Shown: positions 54,503-62,269 of the stretch, piece after piece
Numbering within the stretch: position 1 is the first letter of the stretch
Layout of the letters: every line of letters begins with the position of its first letter
Source: Gammaproteobacteria bacterium
GTDB taxonomy: Bacteria > Pseudomonadota > Gammaproteobacteria > GRL18
NCBI GenBank assembly: GCA_016744995.1
Contig: JADGDG010000005.1
Span: forward strand, 1 to 64,000
DNA length: 64,000 bases
Direction: 5' to 3'
Notes under the pieces: generated by a model
What the model saw: only the letters and a program-made list of their open reading frames with translations
Databases searched by the model: none
Told to the model about the DNA's origin: nothing
Translations under genes and position numbers: made by a program

Positions 54503-54816
54503 AATATATTCCTCCAGGGTGCTTAAACTGGTTTTTTTTGGCAATTTGTTAAAGGATATAAGAGGAGCGGATGCCAATAATTGTGCCTAGTATAACAGCT
54601 TCTTTTTTTATTTTGGTATTTCCACTACCCAGCGGTTTCAGACTACGGGTAATTTTATTGAGAGTCTTTAGCGGGTGATTGGGGCAGTATTAATTGTTTT
54701 TATTATAGTAGTCAATCTGAAGAAGCTCTTCACCTAAACGGGAATATTTAAATCATCAGGTACTACTAAATTTCCGGATAATGAACGGCATAGCAATAAT
54801 GTTCTGAGGTATGATC
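54503..54816. other. 314-base intergenic region
   Basis: AT-rich, no supported gene. It carries the 3' flank of the glycosyltransferase gene and the promoter region of the small membrane protein gene. No convincing terminator was seen. Confidence 0.4.
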
Positions 54817-56223
54817 TCAATAAGCATTCTTATTAACAAAGCCTCGAAATACAGTTAAAAAGATAATTTTTAGATCCCAGTAAAGTGACCAGTTGCGAAT
54901 ATAAGTCAAATCATATTCAACCCGTTTCTTCATCATCCAGATTTCTTTAGTTTCACCCCGATAGCCATTGATCTGAGCCCAGCCAGTAATGCCGGGTTTG
55001 ACCAGGTGTCTGAGCATATAGCCGTCAATTTCATCACGATAAAGCTCATTATGGGCCACAGCATGAGGTCTGGGGCCAACAATCGACATACTGCCTTCCA
55101 GGACATTAAAAAACTGAGGCAACTCATCCAAAGATGTTTTCCGCAAAAAAGCACCCAGACGGGTAATACGGCAGTCACCTTTCTCAGCCTGTTTAATTTG
55201 ACCATCATCATCTTCGCAAACCGTCATCGTGCGGAACTTCCTGACAATCACCTCTTTGCCGCCGATCCCATAACGGGTTTGATGGAAAATAACCGGGCCG
55301 GCAGAAGTCAGCTTAATCAACAGAGCAATTACCAGCATCGGAATGGCAATCAAAAGCAAAATAATAAAACCAATGACCATATCTTCCAGTTTTTTGAGCA
55401 GACTGCCAATGCCATAGAAGGGTGTATCATAAATACTCAGGGCATTAAAACTACCAATGTTATGCCAACGAGAATGAATCAGATTATAGACAAAAAAATT
55501 GGGCACAATATGCACTGACGCCGTGGTATCACCCAGCTGTTCAATGAGCTTCATGATGCGCTTTTCTGCCGACATGGGCAGGACAATATAGACAACTTGA
55601 ATCTGATTGTCTTTTGTCTGCTGAATTAGATCAGAAAGTGATCCGATAATTTTATCCGACAATGAGGACTCAATTCTGTCTGGTACACTAACACGGTCAT
55701 CAAAAAAACCAGAAAATTTCAAGCCCAGTCCCTGATTGTCGTCTATATAGCTGGCCATTTCGCCGCCTACTTTATTGGCACCGACAATGGACACACTTTT
55801 AATAAAGTGACCGTTTCGAAAACGAAGAAGCTTCAATCGGCAGGTAATAAAACGCCACAAAAATAACAAAACCGGGGTCAGAGTAAACCACAGACCCATG
55901 GTTACTCGTGAAACATCTCCTCCAGTTTTAGTCAGATAGCCCAGAGCCATCAGAACAAAGAAAGTAGTCAGCCAGCTGAAAAAAACAATGCTCATTTTTT
56001 TCTTAACAGCATTGCCGGGATCAACCCGGTAAACACCGCCAAATTCTGCAACGATCAAATAAATTATAATGCTGCTGGTCAGTGTTAAAACATAAACAGA
56101 AGATGGCGGGACGCCATAGATCAGCAGAGCAAGCCAGAATGCCAGCCCGATGGTTAATAAATCAAAAATACGAAAAAATTGCTCCGTAGTATAATGGCGG
56201 TGATGTATTTCTTGATCGGTCAT
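54817..56223 (-). CDS. Undecaprenyl-phosphate hexose-1-phosphate transferase (initiating exopolysaccharide enzyme)
   Basis: A 468-aa WcaJ/EpsB-type polyprenyl glycosylphosphotransferase that starts repeat-unit assembly by moving a sugar phosphate to undecaprenyl phosphate. Five N-terminal helices, a nucleotide-binding-like middle (IVGANKVGGEMASYIDDN), then the sugar transferase domain with a membrane-inserted helix (LEDMVIGFIILLLIAIPMLV), IVRKFRTMTV, TSLDELPQFFNVLEGSMSIV, GPRPHAVAHNE and VKPGITGWAQINGYRGET. Monocistronic, divergent from the PqqD-kinase gene. Confidence 0.95.
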   Translation of the reverse strand: MTDQEIHHRHYTTEQFFRIFDLLTIGLAFWLALLIYGVPPSSVYVLTLTSSIIIYLIVAEFGGVYRVDPGNAVKKKMSIVFFSWLTTFFVLMALGYLTKTGGDVSRVTMGLWFTLTPVLLFLWRFITCRLKLLRFRNGHFIKSVSIVGANKVGGEMASYIDDNQGLGLKFSGFFDDRVSVPDRIESSLSDKIIGSLSDLIQQTKDNQIQVVYIVLPMSAEKRIMKLIEQLGDTTASVHIVPNFFVYNLIHSRWHNIGSFNALSIYDTPFYGIGSLLKKLEDMVIGFIILLLIAIPMLVIALLIKLTSAGPVIFHQTRYGIGGKEVIVRKFRTMTVCEDDDGQIKQAEKGDCRITRLGAFLRKTSLDELPQFFNVLEGSMSIVGPRPHAVAHNELYRDEIDGYMLRHLVKPGITGWAQINGYRGETKEIWMMKKRVEYDLTYIRNWSLYWDLKIIFLTVFRGFVNKNAY

Positions 56224-56341
56224 TTGTAATCACATGCACTCACAAGCTGTTTTAATTTTGCTTGTCTATTGCTGAATAGATAAAAGTAAGTAAATTGCTA
56301 AATTGCCAAGTTTTGATTGTAAACGAAAATACACCCATAAT

Positions 56342-56361
56342 ATGTAAGTTATCCCTTACAT
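56342..56361. promoter_or_regulatory. Inverted repeat ATGTAAG-N6-CTTACAT
   Basis: Perfect 7-base arms in the divergent region between the glycosyltransferase and PqqD-kinase genes, 104 bases before the latter. Possible operator for the exopolysaccharide region. Confidence 0.4.
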
Positions 56362-56465
56362 TAGAAGATAATAATGAATATCTTTAAAGCCTTTTTATAG
56401 TTTTTGTGACTTATGTTATGCTTAAATAAATGAAAAGTTTTACTTGCACATTGATATGATAAATT

Positions 56466-57722
56466 ATGTTAGCTGATTTTAAAGAGACAATTTCCAGTTT
56501 TGATTTTATTGCATTCCAGGATGGTGGTGTGCTGTTTAATGAACTGGATCAGTCGGTTCTGATCCTGAATCAAAGTGCGGCTTTTATCTGGTGTGCAGCC
56601 TTTGAAGTGAATACTTTTGAACAGCTGGTAGCCTATATTGCTGAAGAGTTTTCAGTTTCAAGCAATGATGCACGAAAGGATATTGAACTGTTTTTGAAAA
56701 GCTTTCAGTCCTGTTGTTTCTCTTTAGTGAAAGAAGATGATGCCAAATCTTTTTTAAGACCGATCCGCACGCCTCCTAAACCCTCTGGCAATAGTTTTGA
56801 CAAAAGTAGAGCGCTTAACCTGATAGTCAATCGAACAAGTATTCAATTTTTTATAACGGATCAAACAATAAAAAAAGAATTGATCCGAATTTTTGATTTC
56901 TTTATTCGTTCTTCTGAGGTATCTTCAAGGCTTGAAATATCCCATTCCGTTTTAGTCCGTTCAGATGAAAATACAGCTAATGCCACCTTTTCACTTTATG
57001 TGGATAAACATTGCGTGTTCAAGTCATTACCCTTTAATGGTGTCATTCCATATTTATTCGGTATTATTTTTGAGACCGTATGGAAGTCAACAGAAAGGAA
57101 GTGTAAACCTGTTATCTATAACGATGAATCAGGTAAAAAAACTCATTCACTGATGTTTCATGCAGCTGTGTCAGGTTGTTCTCCAGAAAAAATGATCATG
57201 TTTCCAGCCGTGTCGGGTGCAGGAAAAAGCACTCTGGCTGCAATGCTGGCAGCTAAAGGCTGGTCATTTTTCACCGATGAGTTGGCTATTATTTACCCAG
57301 AAGTACATCAGGTTTTATCATGCCCATTACCCATTTGCGTGAAAGAGGGCGCTGTTGATGTTTTGTCTGAGTTTTATCCTGACTTAAGCAATCTCATGCA
57401 GCATCATCGACTGGATAATAAACGGGCACGTTATCTTCCAGTTGACAATGCAGTGCTGTCAGTTGATGAGGAAGTCAGGGCTGATATTATAGCCATTGTT
57501 TTTCCCCATTATGATAAAGAAGTCATTTGTCAGTTAGAACCAGTTAACAAACAGTATGCCCTTGAGCAGTTGCTGGAATGCGGTTCATCAGGTCGTCCTC
57601 TGAATAGGGAAGAGCTGGGCGCCATTATGGGGATGATTGAAAAACTCCCTTGCTATTGCTTAAAATATTCTGACATTGATAGGGCCGAGTCTCGTTTAGA
57701 AGTTATAATAGAAAGTCAGTAA
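56466..57722 (+). CDS. PqqD-like domain fused to an HprK-related kinase
   Basis: A 418-aa fusion. Residues 1-90 resemble PqqD, which presents precursor peptides to modifying enzymes: VLFNELDQSVLILNQSAAFI with a Trp, then FEQLVAYIAEEFSVSSND. The rest is related to HPr kinase: MFPAVSGAGKSTLAAMLAAK with Walker A at 250-256, FFTDELAIIYPE as the next acidic motif, and LPICVKEGAVDVL. In the HPr-rel-A cassettes these two activities usually come as separate genes. The same kinase fold phosphorylates lasso peptides. It should be cytoplasmic. The nucleotidyltransferase gene converges with 9 bases between stops. Confidence 0.85.
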   Translation: MLADFKETISSFDFIAFQDGGVLFNELDQSVLILNQSAAFIWCAAFEVNTFEQLVAYIAEEFSVSSNDARKDIELFLKSFQSCCFSLVKEDDAKSFLRPIRTPPKPSGNSFDKSRALNLIVNRTSIQFFITDQTIKKELIRIFDFFIRSSEVSSRLEISHSVLVRSDENTANATFSLYVDKHCVFKSLPFNGVIPYLFGIIFETVWKSTERKCKPVIYNDESGKKTHSLMFHAAVSGCSPEKMIMFPAVSGAGKSTLAAMLAAKGWSFFTDELAIIYPEVHQVLSCPLPICVKEGAVDVLSEFYPDLSNLMQHHRLDNKRARYLPVDNAVLSVDEEVRADIIAIVFPHYDKEVICQLEPVNKQYALEQLLECGSSGRPLNREELGAIMGMIEKLPCYCLKYSDIDRAESRLEVIIESQ

Positions 57723-57731
57723 TCTGGGTTT

Positions 57732-58910
57732 TTATAATTTCTGCCAGCTTTTGGGACTAAGAAATTTTTTGAAGCAAAACTGAAGGCGAGTGGGGATGTT
57801 TTTTATGCCCTGTGCGTAACAGACGTTTTGCCACATCCAGATTGGTAGATGAGTATAATAATACAGTCGATAAAGACTGTGGTGAACTCTTGTGTTGAAA
57901 GTCATTGCGCCCTGTTTTATGTCGGCTTCATAATTGCCGGTGAACAGTATGCGTTTTTCATTAAAACCTGAGTGTGGTTTTAAATTAAGCTCGTCTGGTT
58001 TGTCCAGGTTTAAATGTCTAATGGACAAATTAAGGTAACTGATAAACTCAGTGGACAAAGAAAATACTCTGGCTGTGTTCAACCACGTGTCCCAGTTGAT
58101 AGAATTATGATAGCGCTGCGCCAGGAGGACAAACTCAGTGAGCTGGATAAGTGAAATATGGCCACGCAGGTATTCACGATGTGGAACCAGTGCATGGGCG
58201 GTATTTAGTAAGAGCTTGTGATCGGGTGATAACACAGAAGTTTTCACTCCTTTTAGCTCTGTTTTAACTTGTGCTTGCCAGGCTGCTTCGGGGGTGATCA
58301 TCCGCCCAACCTGTGCATAGGATATCTTAAAATGAATCTCAACAACAATGGGTGTGCCGGGGATATAATAGCGGGGCAGTTGATGGTGACGCTCATCCGT
58401 TGGTAATGCATCCAGCTCCATCCCCTCATTAAAAATTTCCTGATAACCCAGGCGTATTAGTATTGCTCTGCATTGCTCAACGCTGTTTCTCGGAACCAGA
58501 ATATCCAGATCCCCCATAAAGCGACTACCGGGTTCAGCAAAGAGTTGATCACAAAATGTGGCAGCCCCCTTTAATAGCAGAGTGTCAATTGATGCGCTAT
58601 TAAACTCGGTCAATAAGCGAATAAGTCCAGACTCTAATTGATGATTCCTTTCCAGATTGGCTTGATACAGTTCTTCTAAATATTCAGCAAGATCCTCAGG
58701 CAGTAGTGGCAATAAATTATCTTTTTTTAGTTGAACATACCAAAGTGGAGTGCACATTTGAAGGTTCGCCTGATACAGTAATTTTTCCCATGAAATTTTT
58801 TTTTGGCTGGCGGCTTCAGACAACATGCTCAGCAATCCCGGCCCTTTTTGTGGGGTCAGCAGCAGCATAAGCAATTCATAAGAATTATCGGGTATTCGTC
58901 TTAATAGCAT
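57732..58910 (-). CDS. Nucleotidyltransferase family protein (NTP_transf_5 type)
   Basis: A 392-aa protein with the polymerase-beta-like motif in LLKGAATFCDQLFAEPGSRF followed by MGDLDILVPRNSVEQC. The D-x-D (DLD) pair binds metal. Later, PIVVEIHFKI gives the third acidic residue, and LLNTAHALVPHREYLRGHIS follows. Family members occur next to HprK-related kinases and in lasso-peptide clusters; the substrate is not known. It converges on the kinase gene and diverges from the small peptide gene, with a perfect inverted repeat between. Confidence 0.85.
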   Translation of the reverse strand: MLLRRIPDNSYELLMLLLTPQKGPGLLSMLSEAASQKKISWEKLLYQANLQMCTPLWYVQLKKDNLLPLLPEDLAEYLEELYQANLERNHQLESGLIRLLTEFNSASIDTLLLKGAATFCDQLFAEPGSRFMGDLDILVPRNSVEQCRAILIRLGYQEIFNEGMELDALPTDERHHQLPRYYIPGTPIVVEIHFKISYAQVGRMITPEAAWQAQVKTELKGVKTSVLSPDHKLLLNTAHALVPHREYLRGHISLIQLTEFVLLAQRYHNSINWDTWLNTARVFSLSTEFISYLNLSIRHLNLDKPDELNLKPHSGFNEKRILFTGNYEADIKQGAMTFNTRVHHSLYRLYYYTHLPIWMWQNVCYAQGIKNIPTRLQFCFKKFLSPKSWQKL

Positions 58911-58950
58911 AATTAGTATTAACTTTTATCGAAAAAAAATAAAATACCCG

Positions 58951-58968
58951 GATATTGTAAACAATATC
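58951..58968. promoter_or_regulatory. Inverted repeat GATATTGT-AA-ACAATATC
   Basis: Perfect 8-base arms with a 2-base spacer, 41 bases upstream of the nucleotidyltransferase start. A second stem (AAGGGCTT-TAT-AAGCCTTT, 58973-58991) is next to it. The 294-base gap to the peptide gene contains no other supported feature, apart from an AT-rich fold near 59095-59118. Confidence 0.45.
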
Positions 58969-59204
58969 TTACAAGGGCTTTATAAGCCTTTAAATATACA
59001 GGATTTTTTTTTAAAGAAAATAGGAAAAATCGGAAAAATTGTAGTATAAATCGCCTAAAGTGTCAGTTTATTTTACAGTTAATACATTGTTTTACAAGGT
59101 TTTTTTTTAAAAAACTTGGTTTTGATTTTCACCTATAGTAAAATTGCTTTAATCAAAAAATTTTAGATTTCTAATAAAACTTTCCAGATTAAGGTAGAGT
59201 TAAT

Positions 59205-59399
59205 ATGACAAATGAAAATAATCAACATGAGAACGAAAGTCAGGATAAGACTGATCAGTCTCGCCGTGATTTTTTGAGAAAAAGTAAATATGCAGCCTAC
59301 GCAACACCTTTGATGACGGGTTTAATTATTAAATCAGCCGCAGCACAATCTTCCGGATGTGTCGGTGATGGTGATTGCAGTACTACTGGTTTTAATTAA
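59205..59399 (+). CDS. Small twin-arginine-like peptide (64 aa), candidate modification substrate
   Basis: A hydrophilic start (residues 1-18) is followed by SRRDFLRKSKYAAYATPLMT, which fits the twin-arginine pattern S-R-R-x-F-L-K, a hydrophobic GLIIKSAAAQ, and a short mature tail SSGCVGDGDCSTTGFN after a plausible AxA cleavage site. The tail is only about 16 residues with two Cys, two Thr and three Ser, so the gene is unlikely to encode an enzyme; it may be a secreted or modified peptide. It lies between the nucleotidyltransferase (divergent) and a PEP-CTERM gene 21 bases downstream, presumably its operon partner. Confidence 0.75.
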   Translation: MTNENNQHENESQDKTDQSRRDFLRKSKYAAYATPLMTGLIIKSAAAQSSGCVGDGDCSTTGFN

Positions 59400-59420
59400 T
59401 TAGATTAGGAAAGATCCTCA

Positions 59421-60014
59421 ATGAAAAAGATAATTTTCGGTTGTATTATTGCTGCCTTTGCTTTAATTTCATCAGTTGCTCAGGCAACTCTGGTTGAAAT
59501 ATCTGCAAACCCTGACGTAACACCAGGAATTAAGGCATTTATACCTAATAGCAGTTCGAGTTTTCCAACACCTTTTTACGACGTCTCCAATGCTCCAGAA
59601 CCACGAACTTCGTTTTCTATATCTGATACCATTCGAGTTGCAACCCAATTGGATTTAACTCAAATTGTCCGCTCAGATTTAAATGGTGGTTTTTATGGTG
59701 ACAACTATCTGGATTGGACTTATACCTTCGAAGCCTTGTTTGATGCTTCCCTTTCTTTTACGGGGCATGTCGGTTTTTGGCATGAAACTGTATTTAATGC
59801 CCAAAATGCAGGTAAAACACAGGTAAACTTTGTTAGTCTTGAAACCTCTTACCCTGGCTTGTTTCAAAATGGCAAATGGAAAGCGACTTCATATCTGGAA
59901 GGTGTTGAACATTCCAGTGTGGCTTTTACTGTTCCGGAACCCGGTACATTTGCTTTATTAGGAATGGGGCTTTTAATGGTCGGATTTCGAAAGGTTAAAT
60001 CTTCTAAAGTCTAA
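59421..60014 (+). CDS. PEP-CTERM anchored exported protein
   Basis: A 197-aa protein with signal peptide (KKIIFGCIIAAFALISSVAQ-A) and a C-terminal sorting signal: VPEPGTFALLGMGLLMVGF followed by a basic RKVK. PEP-CTERM proteins are cut and anchored by an exosortase, which is not in this window. The body is small and beta-rich without known enzyme motifs. It is followed by a strong terminator. Placement with exopolysaccharide genes is typical for the sorting system. Confidence 0.9.
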   Translation: MKKIIFGCIIAAFALISSVAQATLVEISANPDVTPGIKAFIPNSSSSFPTPFYDVSNAPEPRTSFSISDTIRVATQLDLTQIVRSDLNGGFYGDNYLDWTYTFEALFDASLSFTGHVGFWHETVFNAQNAGKTQVNFVSLETSYPGLFQNGKWKATSYLEGVEHSSVAFTVPEPGTFALLGMGLLMVGFRKVKSSKV

Positions 60015-60035
60015 CATCAACATTTCCTGGAAAAC

Positions 60036-60067
60036 AAAAAAAGGCCTTGATCGCAAGGCCTTTTTTT
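60036..60067 (+). terminator. Rho-independent terminator
   Basis: A 14-base stem of AAAAAAAGGCCTTG and CAAGGCCTTTTTTT with an ATCG loop. It can work in both directions. It ends the peptide/PEP-CTERM operon. Confidence 0.9.
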
Positions 60068-60496
60068 ATGCATGATAAAAAATATTTTATGATAAAGTCT
60101 GAAATTACTGACGATCCTTTTGTAAAAGGCTTATTTGCGCGTATGCCGGTTGCTGAACAGGCTCTATTTACTGAACAACAACTGGTTGCTTTAAAGTCAG
60201 CTATGGGCGCCCGAACATGGGGCTCTCATCCTGTTGATATCCGATGGACATTCAAGTTCTGGCGCTGGCGATACTATTTTGTATTTCTGTCAGGCGTCAA
60301 TCGACGTCCTCCTACCCGGATTGTAAAAGAACTTGAACTATGGGGCAAAACCGTATTAATGTTTAGTCTGTTATCCGTTTCAGTTTTAACCGGACTACTC
60401 ACTATTTACCTGGCAAAATCAGCTGTTGGCATTGATCTTGTCCCAGGCTTTTCACTGGGCATATGGGGATGGTTTCAGGAGGCTTTTTTGCAGTGA
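60068..60496 (+). CDS. Small membrane protein of unknown function (142 aa)
   Basis: ATG 60068 lies directly after the terminator T-run; an AAGG inside the terminator stem could serve as ribosome site. The N-terminal 70 residues are soluble (ARMPVAEQALFTEQQLVALK, GARTWGSHPVDIRW), followed by an Arg-rich stretch VNRRPPTRIVKE and one membrane helix (TVLMFSLLSVSVLTGLLTIYL). It overlaps the O-antigen-ligase-like gene tail to tail by 22 bases. Unrecognised; the exact start is uncertain. Confidence 0.6.
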   Translation: MHDKKYFMIKSEITDDPFVKGLFARMPVAEQALFTEQQLVALKSAMGARTWGSHPVDIRWTFKFWRWRYYFVFLSGVNRRPPTRIVKELELWGKTVLMFSLLSVSVLTGLLTIYLAKSAVGIDLVPGFSLGIWGWFQEAFLQ

Positions 60497-61872
60497 GCTA
60501 TACAGCTGTGCCCCTGGCTCATTGCCACTCCCTTTTTTTTCAAATGTAAACTGATCGGTCCCAAAGCCAGCAATGCAACAAATAAAGCCGCATTGGCTGG
60601 TATCTGTAGATTAAAATCTACAGTTGAATGAATAAGAATCGCAATAATACCCATAGATGATGCAAAAGCCATCCCCTTTAACAAAGCATGATTCCTCTGT
60701 CGCATTGCAAGCAGAGCAGCCACCAGACAGCTTGTGACCAGTAAAACCAGAAAACTCATACCAATCACACCATATTCTGCTAAAAACTCCAGATAGTCAT
60801 TGTGTGCATGGTGATAATAAATTGAAATATCCGAACCTTTATAGCGTAAAAAACTAATTTCATAAGTGCCACCACCTGTACCAACCAGAGGATAATCCCG
60901 GATCATGGTTAAAGTGTCCCTTACCACCTCATCACGGGACTCAGAATTTGTTGAAGTATTTTCAAGGCGTTGTACCACTTCATCAATACCAAACCAGGCA
61001 CCCACAATAAACACATCAATTACAATCAGACTGACAAATAAAATAACCACGCTGCGAGGTGGATTTTTGACAATAAGCAAATACAACAATCCCATGACAG
61101 TCAGGCTGGTAAAAAATGCTGTATTACCCATACGTGAATGAGACATAACCAGAGCAATGACCATCAATGCCAGACCAATACGCAGACGAATTTTACTACC
61201 AAGAATACTACTGATCAGTCGCTGAAAAAATTCCCGCCAGGTGATGGAATGTGTGGTATACAAACCAGAAATCAATAAGCCAATACCTACCGCCAGACAC
61301 ATCTCCAGATAACCCGAAAAATGATTCCGACTAATAAAAGTTCCTGTGGCCTTACCCCTGAAAAACTCCTTCTCAAAAAAGAAACTGTACTCCAATCCGG
61401 ACAGGGTCATCAAACTGCCATAAACAGCCTGGAATATGCCACTTAAAACAATAATCCCGGCAAATAAACGAAGCCGTTGAAAACTATTAACCAGCACCAG
61501 CATTAAACAAAAAATTAAAAAATAACTGAATGTTTCAAGAAATTCTGCATAAGTGTTATAACGACTCAGAGAAAGTGGTATAAAATCAAGGGGTGCACCA
61601 ATGGTCTGATAGGTTGTCGTATACACCTCATAGGTGACAGGAGATAAAAAGGCAACAAAGTTTGCAGGTAAGGGAATAGACTGAAACAAAACCCAGCCTA
61701 AAAAAAGCACAAAGAGCTGCAAAGGAATCATTGCAGATCGAAAAGTATTTGGGATGCGTACATGACCCTTAAAAAATAAAATGAGCCAGAGGATTGAAAT
61801 AATAAATACCCAGGCTTCCATAAGTGAGGCGGCCCAGCTTTGGTAACTGCCTAATGGCAGAGGCAGCCACAC
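60475..61872 (-). CDS. O-antigen ligase/polymerase-like (Wzy_C) membrane protein
   Basis: A 465-aa protein with about 12 membrane helices. The Wzy_C hallmark is the loop DYPLVGTGGGTYEISFLRY with YHHAHNDYLEFLAEYGVIG just after it. It probably polymerises or ligates the exopolysaccharide repeat units. As listed, it starts at GTG 61872 within the first helix; the same frame is open upstream (KYIFYAFLLFFVWLPLPLG) but has no standard start codon, so the N terminus is uncertain. Confidence 0.9.
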   Translation of the reverse strand: MWLPLPLGSYQSWAASLMEAWVFIISILWLILFFKGHVRIPNTFRSAMIPLQLFVLFLGWVLFQSIPLPANFVAFLSPVTYEVYTTTYQTIGAPLDFIPLSLSRYNTYAEFLETFSYFLIFCLMLVLVNSFQRLRLFAGIIVLSGIFQAVYGSLMTLSGLEYSFFFEKEFFRGKATGTFISRNHFSGYLEMCLAVGIGLLISGLYTTHSITWREFFQRLISSILGSKIRLRIGLALMVIALVMSHSRMGNTAFFTSLTVMGLLYLLIVKNPPRSVVILFVSLIVIDVFIVGAWFGIDEVVQRLENTSTNSESRDEVVRDTLTMIRDYPLVGTGGGTYEISFLRYKGSDISIYYHHAHNDYLEFLAEYGVIGMSFLVLLVTSCLVAALLAMRQRNHALLKGMAFASSMGIIAILIHSTVDFNLQIPANAALFVALLALGPISLHLKKKGVAMSQGHSCIAHCKKAS

Positions 61873-61918
61873 AAAAAAGAGTAAAAAAGCATAAAAAATA
61901 TATTTGTCCGCAGAAGTT

Positions 61919-62089
61919 TTAATAACTCACAACCCCAATTCCCGTATCCTTTGGCGGTAGAGGTGCAGGTAATAATATCGGAGGTGATGAAACTGACTCA
62001 GATTCATCATCATTAGAATTGGAGTCGTCTGCAGCAATCGCTTGAACACAAAATAATAAATGCATCAAAAAAAAGACAGATTTTATCAT
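61919..62089 (-). CDS. Small exported peptide (56 aa), Ser/Asp-rich then Pro-rich
   Basis: GGGAGAAAAA precedes ATG 62089. A signal peptide (SVFFLMHLLFCVQAIAA) is followed by a mature part of about 36 residues: DDSNSNDDESESVSSPPILL followed by PAPLPPKDTG. The acidic serine cluster is the sort of sequence kinases modify. It lies upstream of the polymerase gene in the same direction with 46 bases between. Its role is unknown; small exported peptides of this make-up occur in exopolysaccharide regions. Confidence 0.65.
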   Translation of the reverse strand: MIKSVFFLMHLLFCVQAIAADDSNSNDDESESVSSPPILLPAPLPPKDTGIGVVSY

Positions 62090-62219
62090 TTTTTCTCCCT
62101 TAAACCCAAATAAATCACCACTAACGGCAGACATTTTTTTCAATTATAGCCCGATGAAAAACTATATCATATAAGAGTTATCCTACAGACAAGGAAGCTA
62201 AAATTATAGATAATAACAG

Positions 62220-62233
62220 CTCTATAAATAGAG
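62220..62233. promoter_or_regulatory. Inverted repeat CTCTAT-AA-ATAGAG
   Basis: Perfect 6-base arms, 36 bases before the start of the beta-barrel gene. Possible operator; could be chance in this AT-rich region. Confidence 0.3.
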
Positions 62234-62269
62234 TAATTTCAATCGCTTAAACATGAGGAACATCATCAA

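Noticed and set aside
55006..55518. 170-codon plus-strand open frame
   Set aside because: Antisense to the catalytic part of the sugar transferase; no ribosome site and no recognisable domain.
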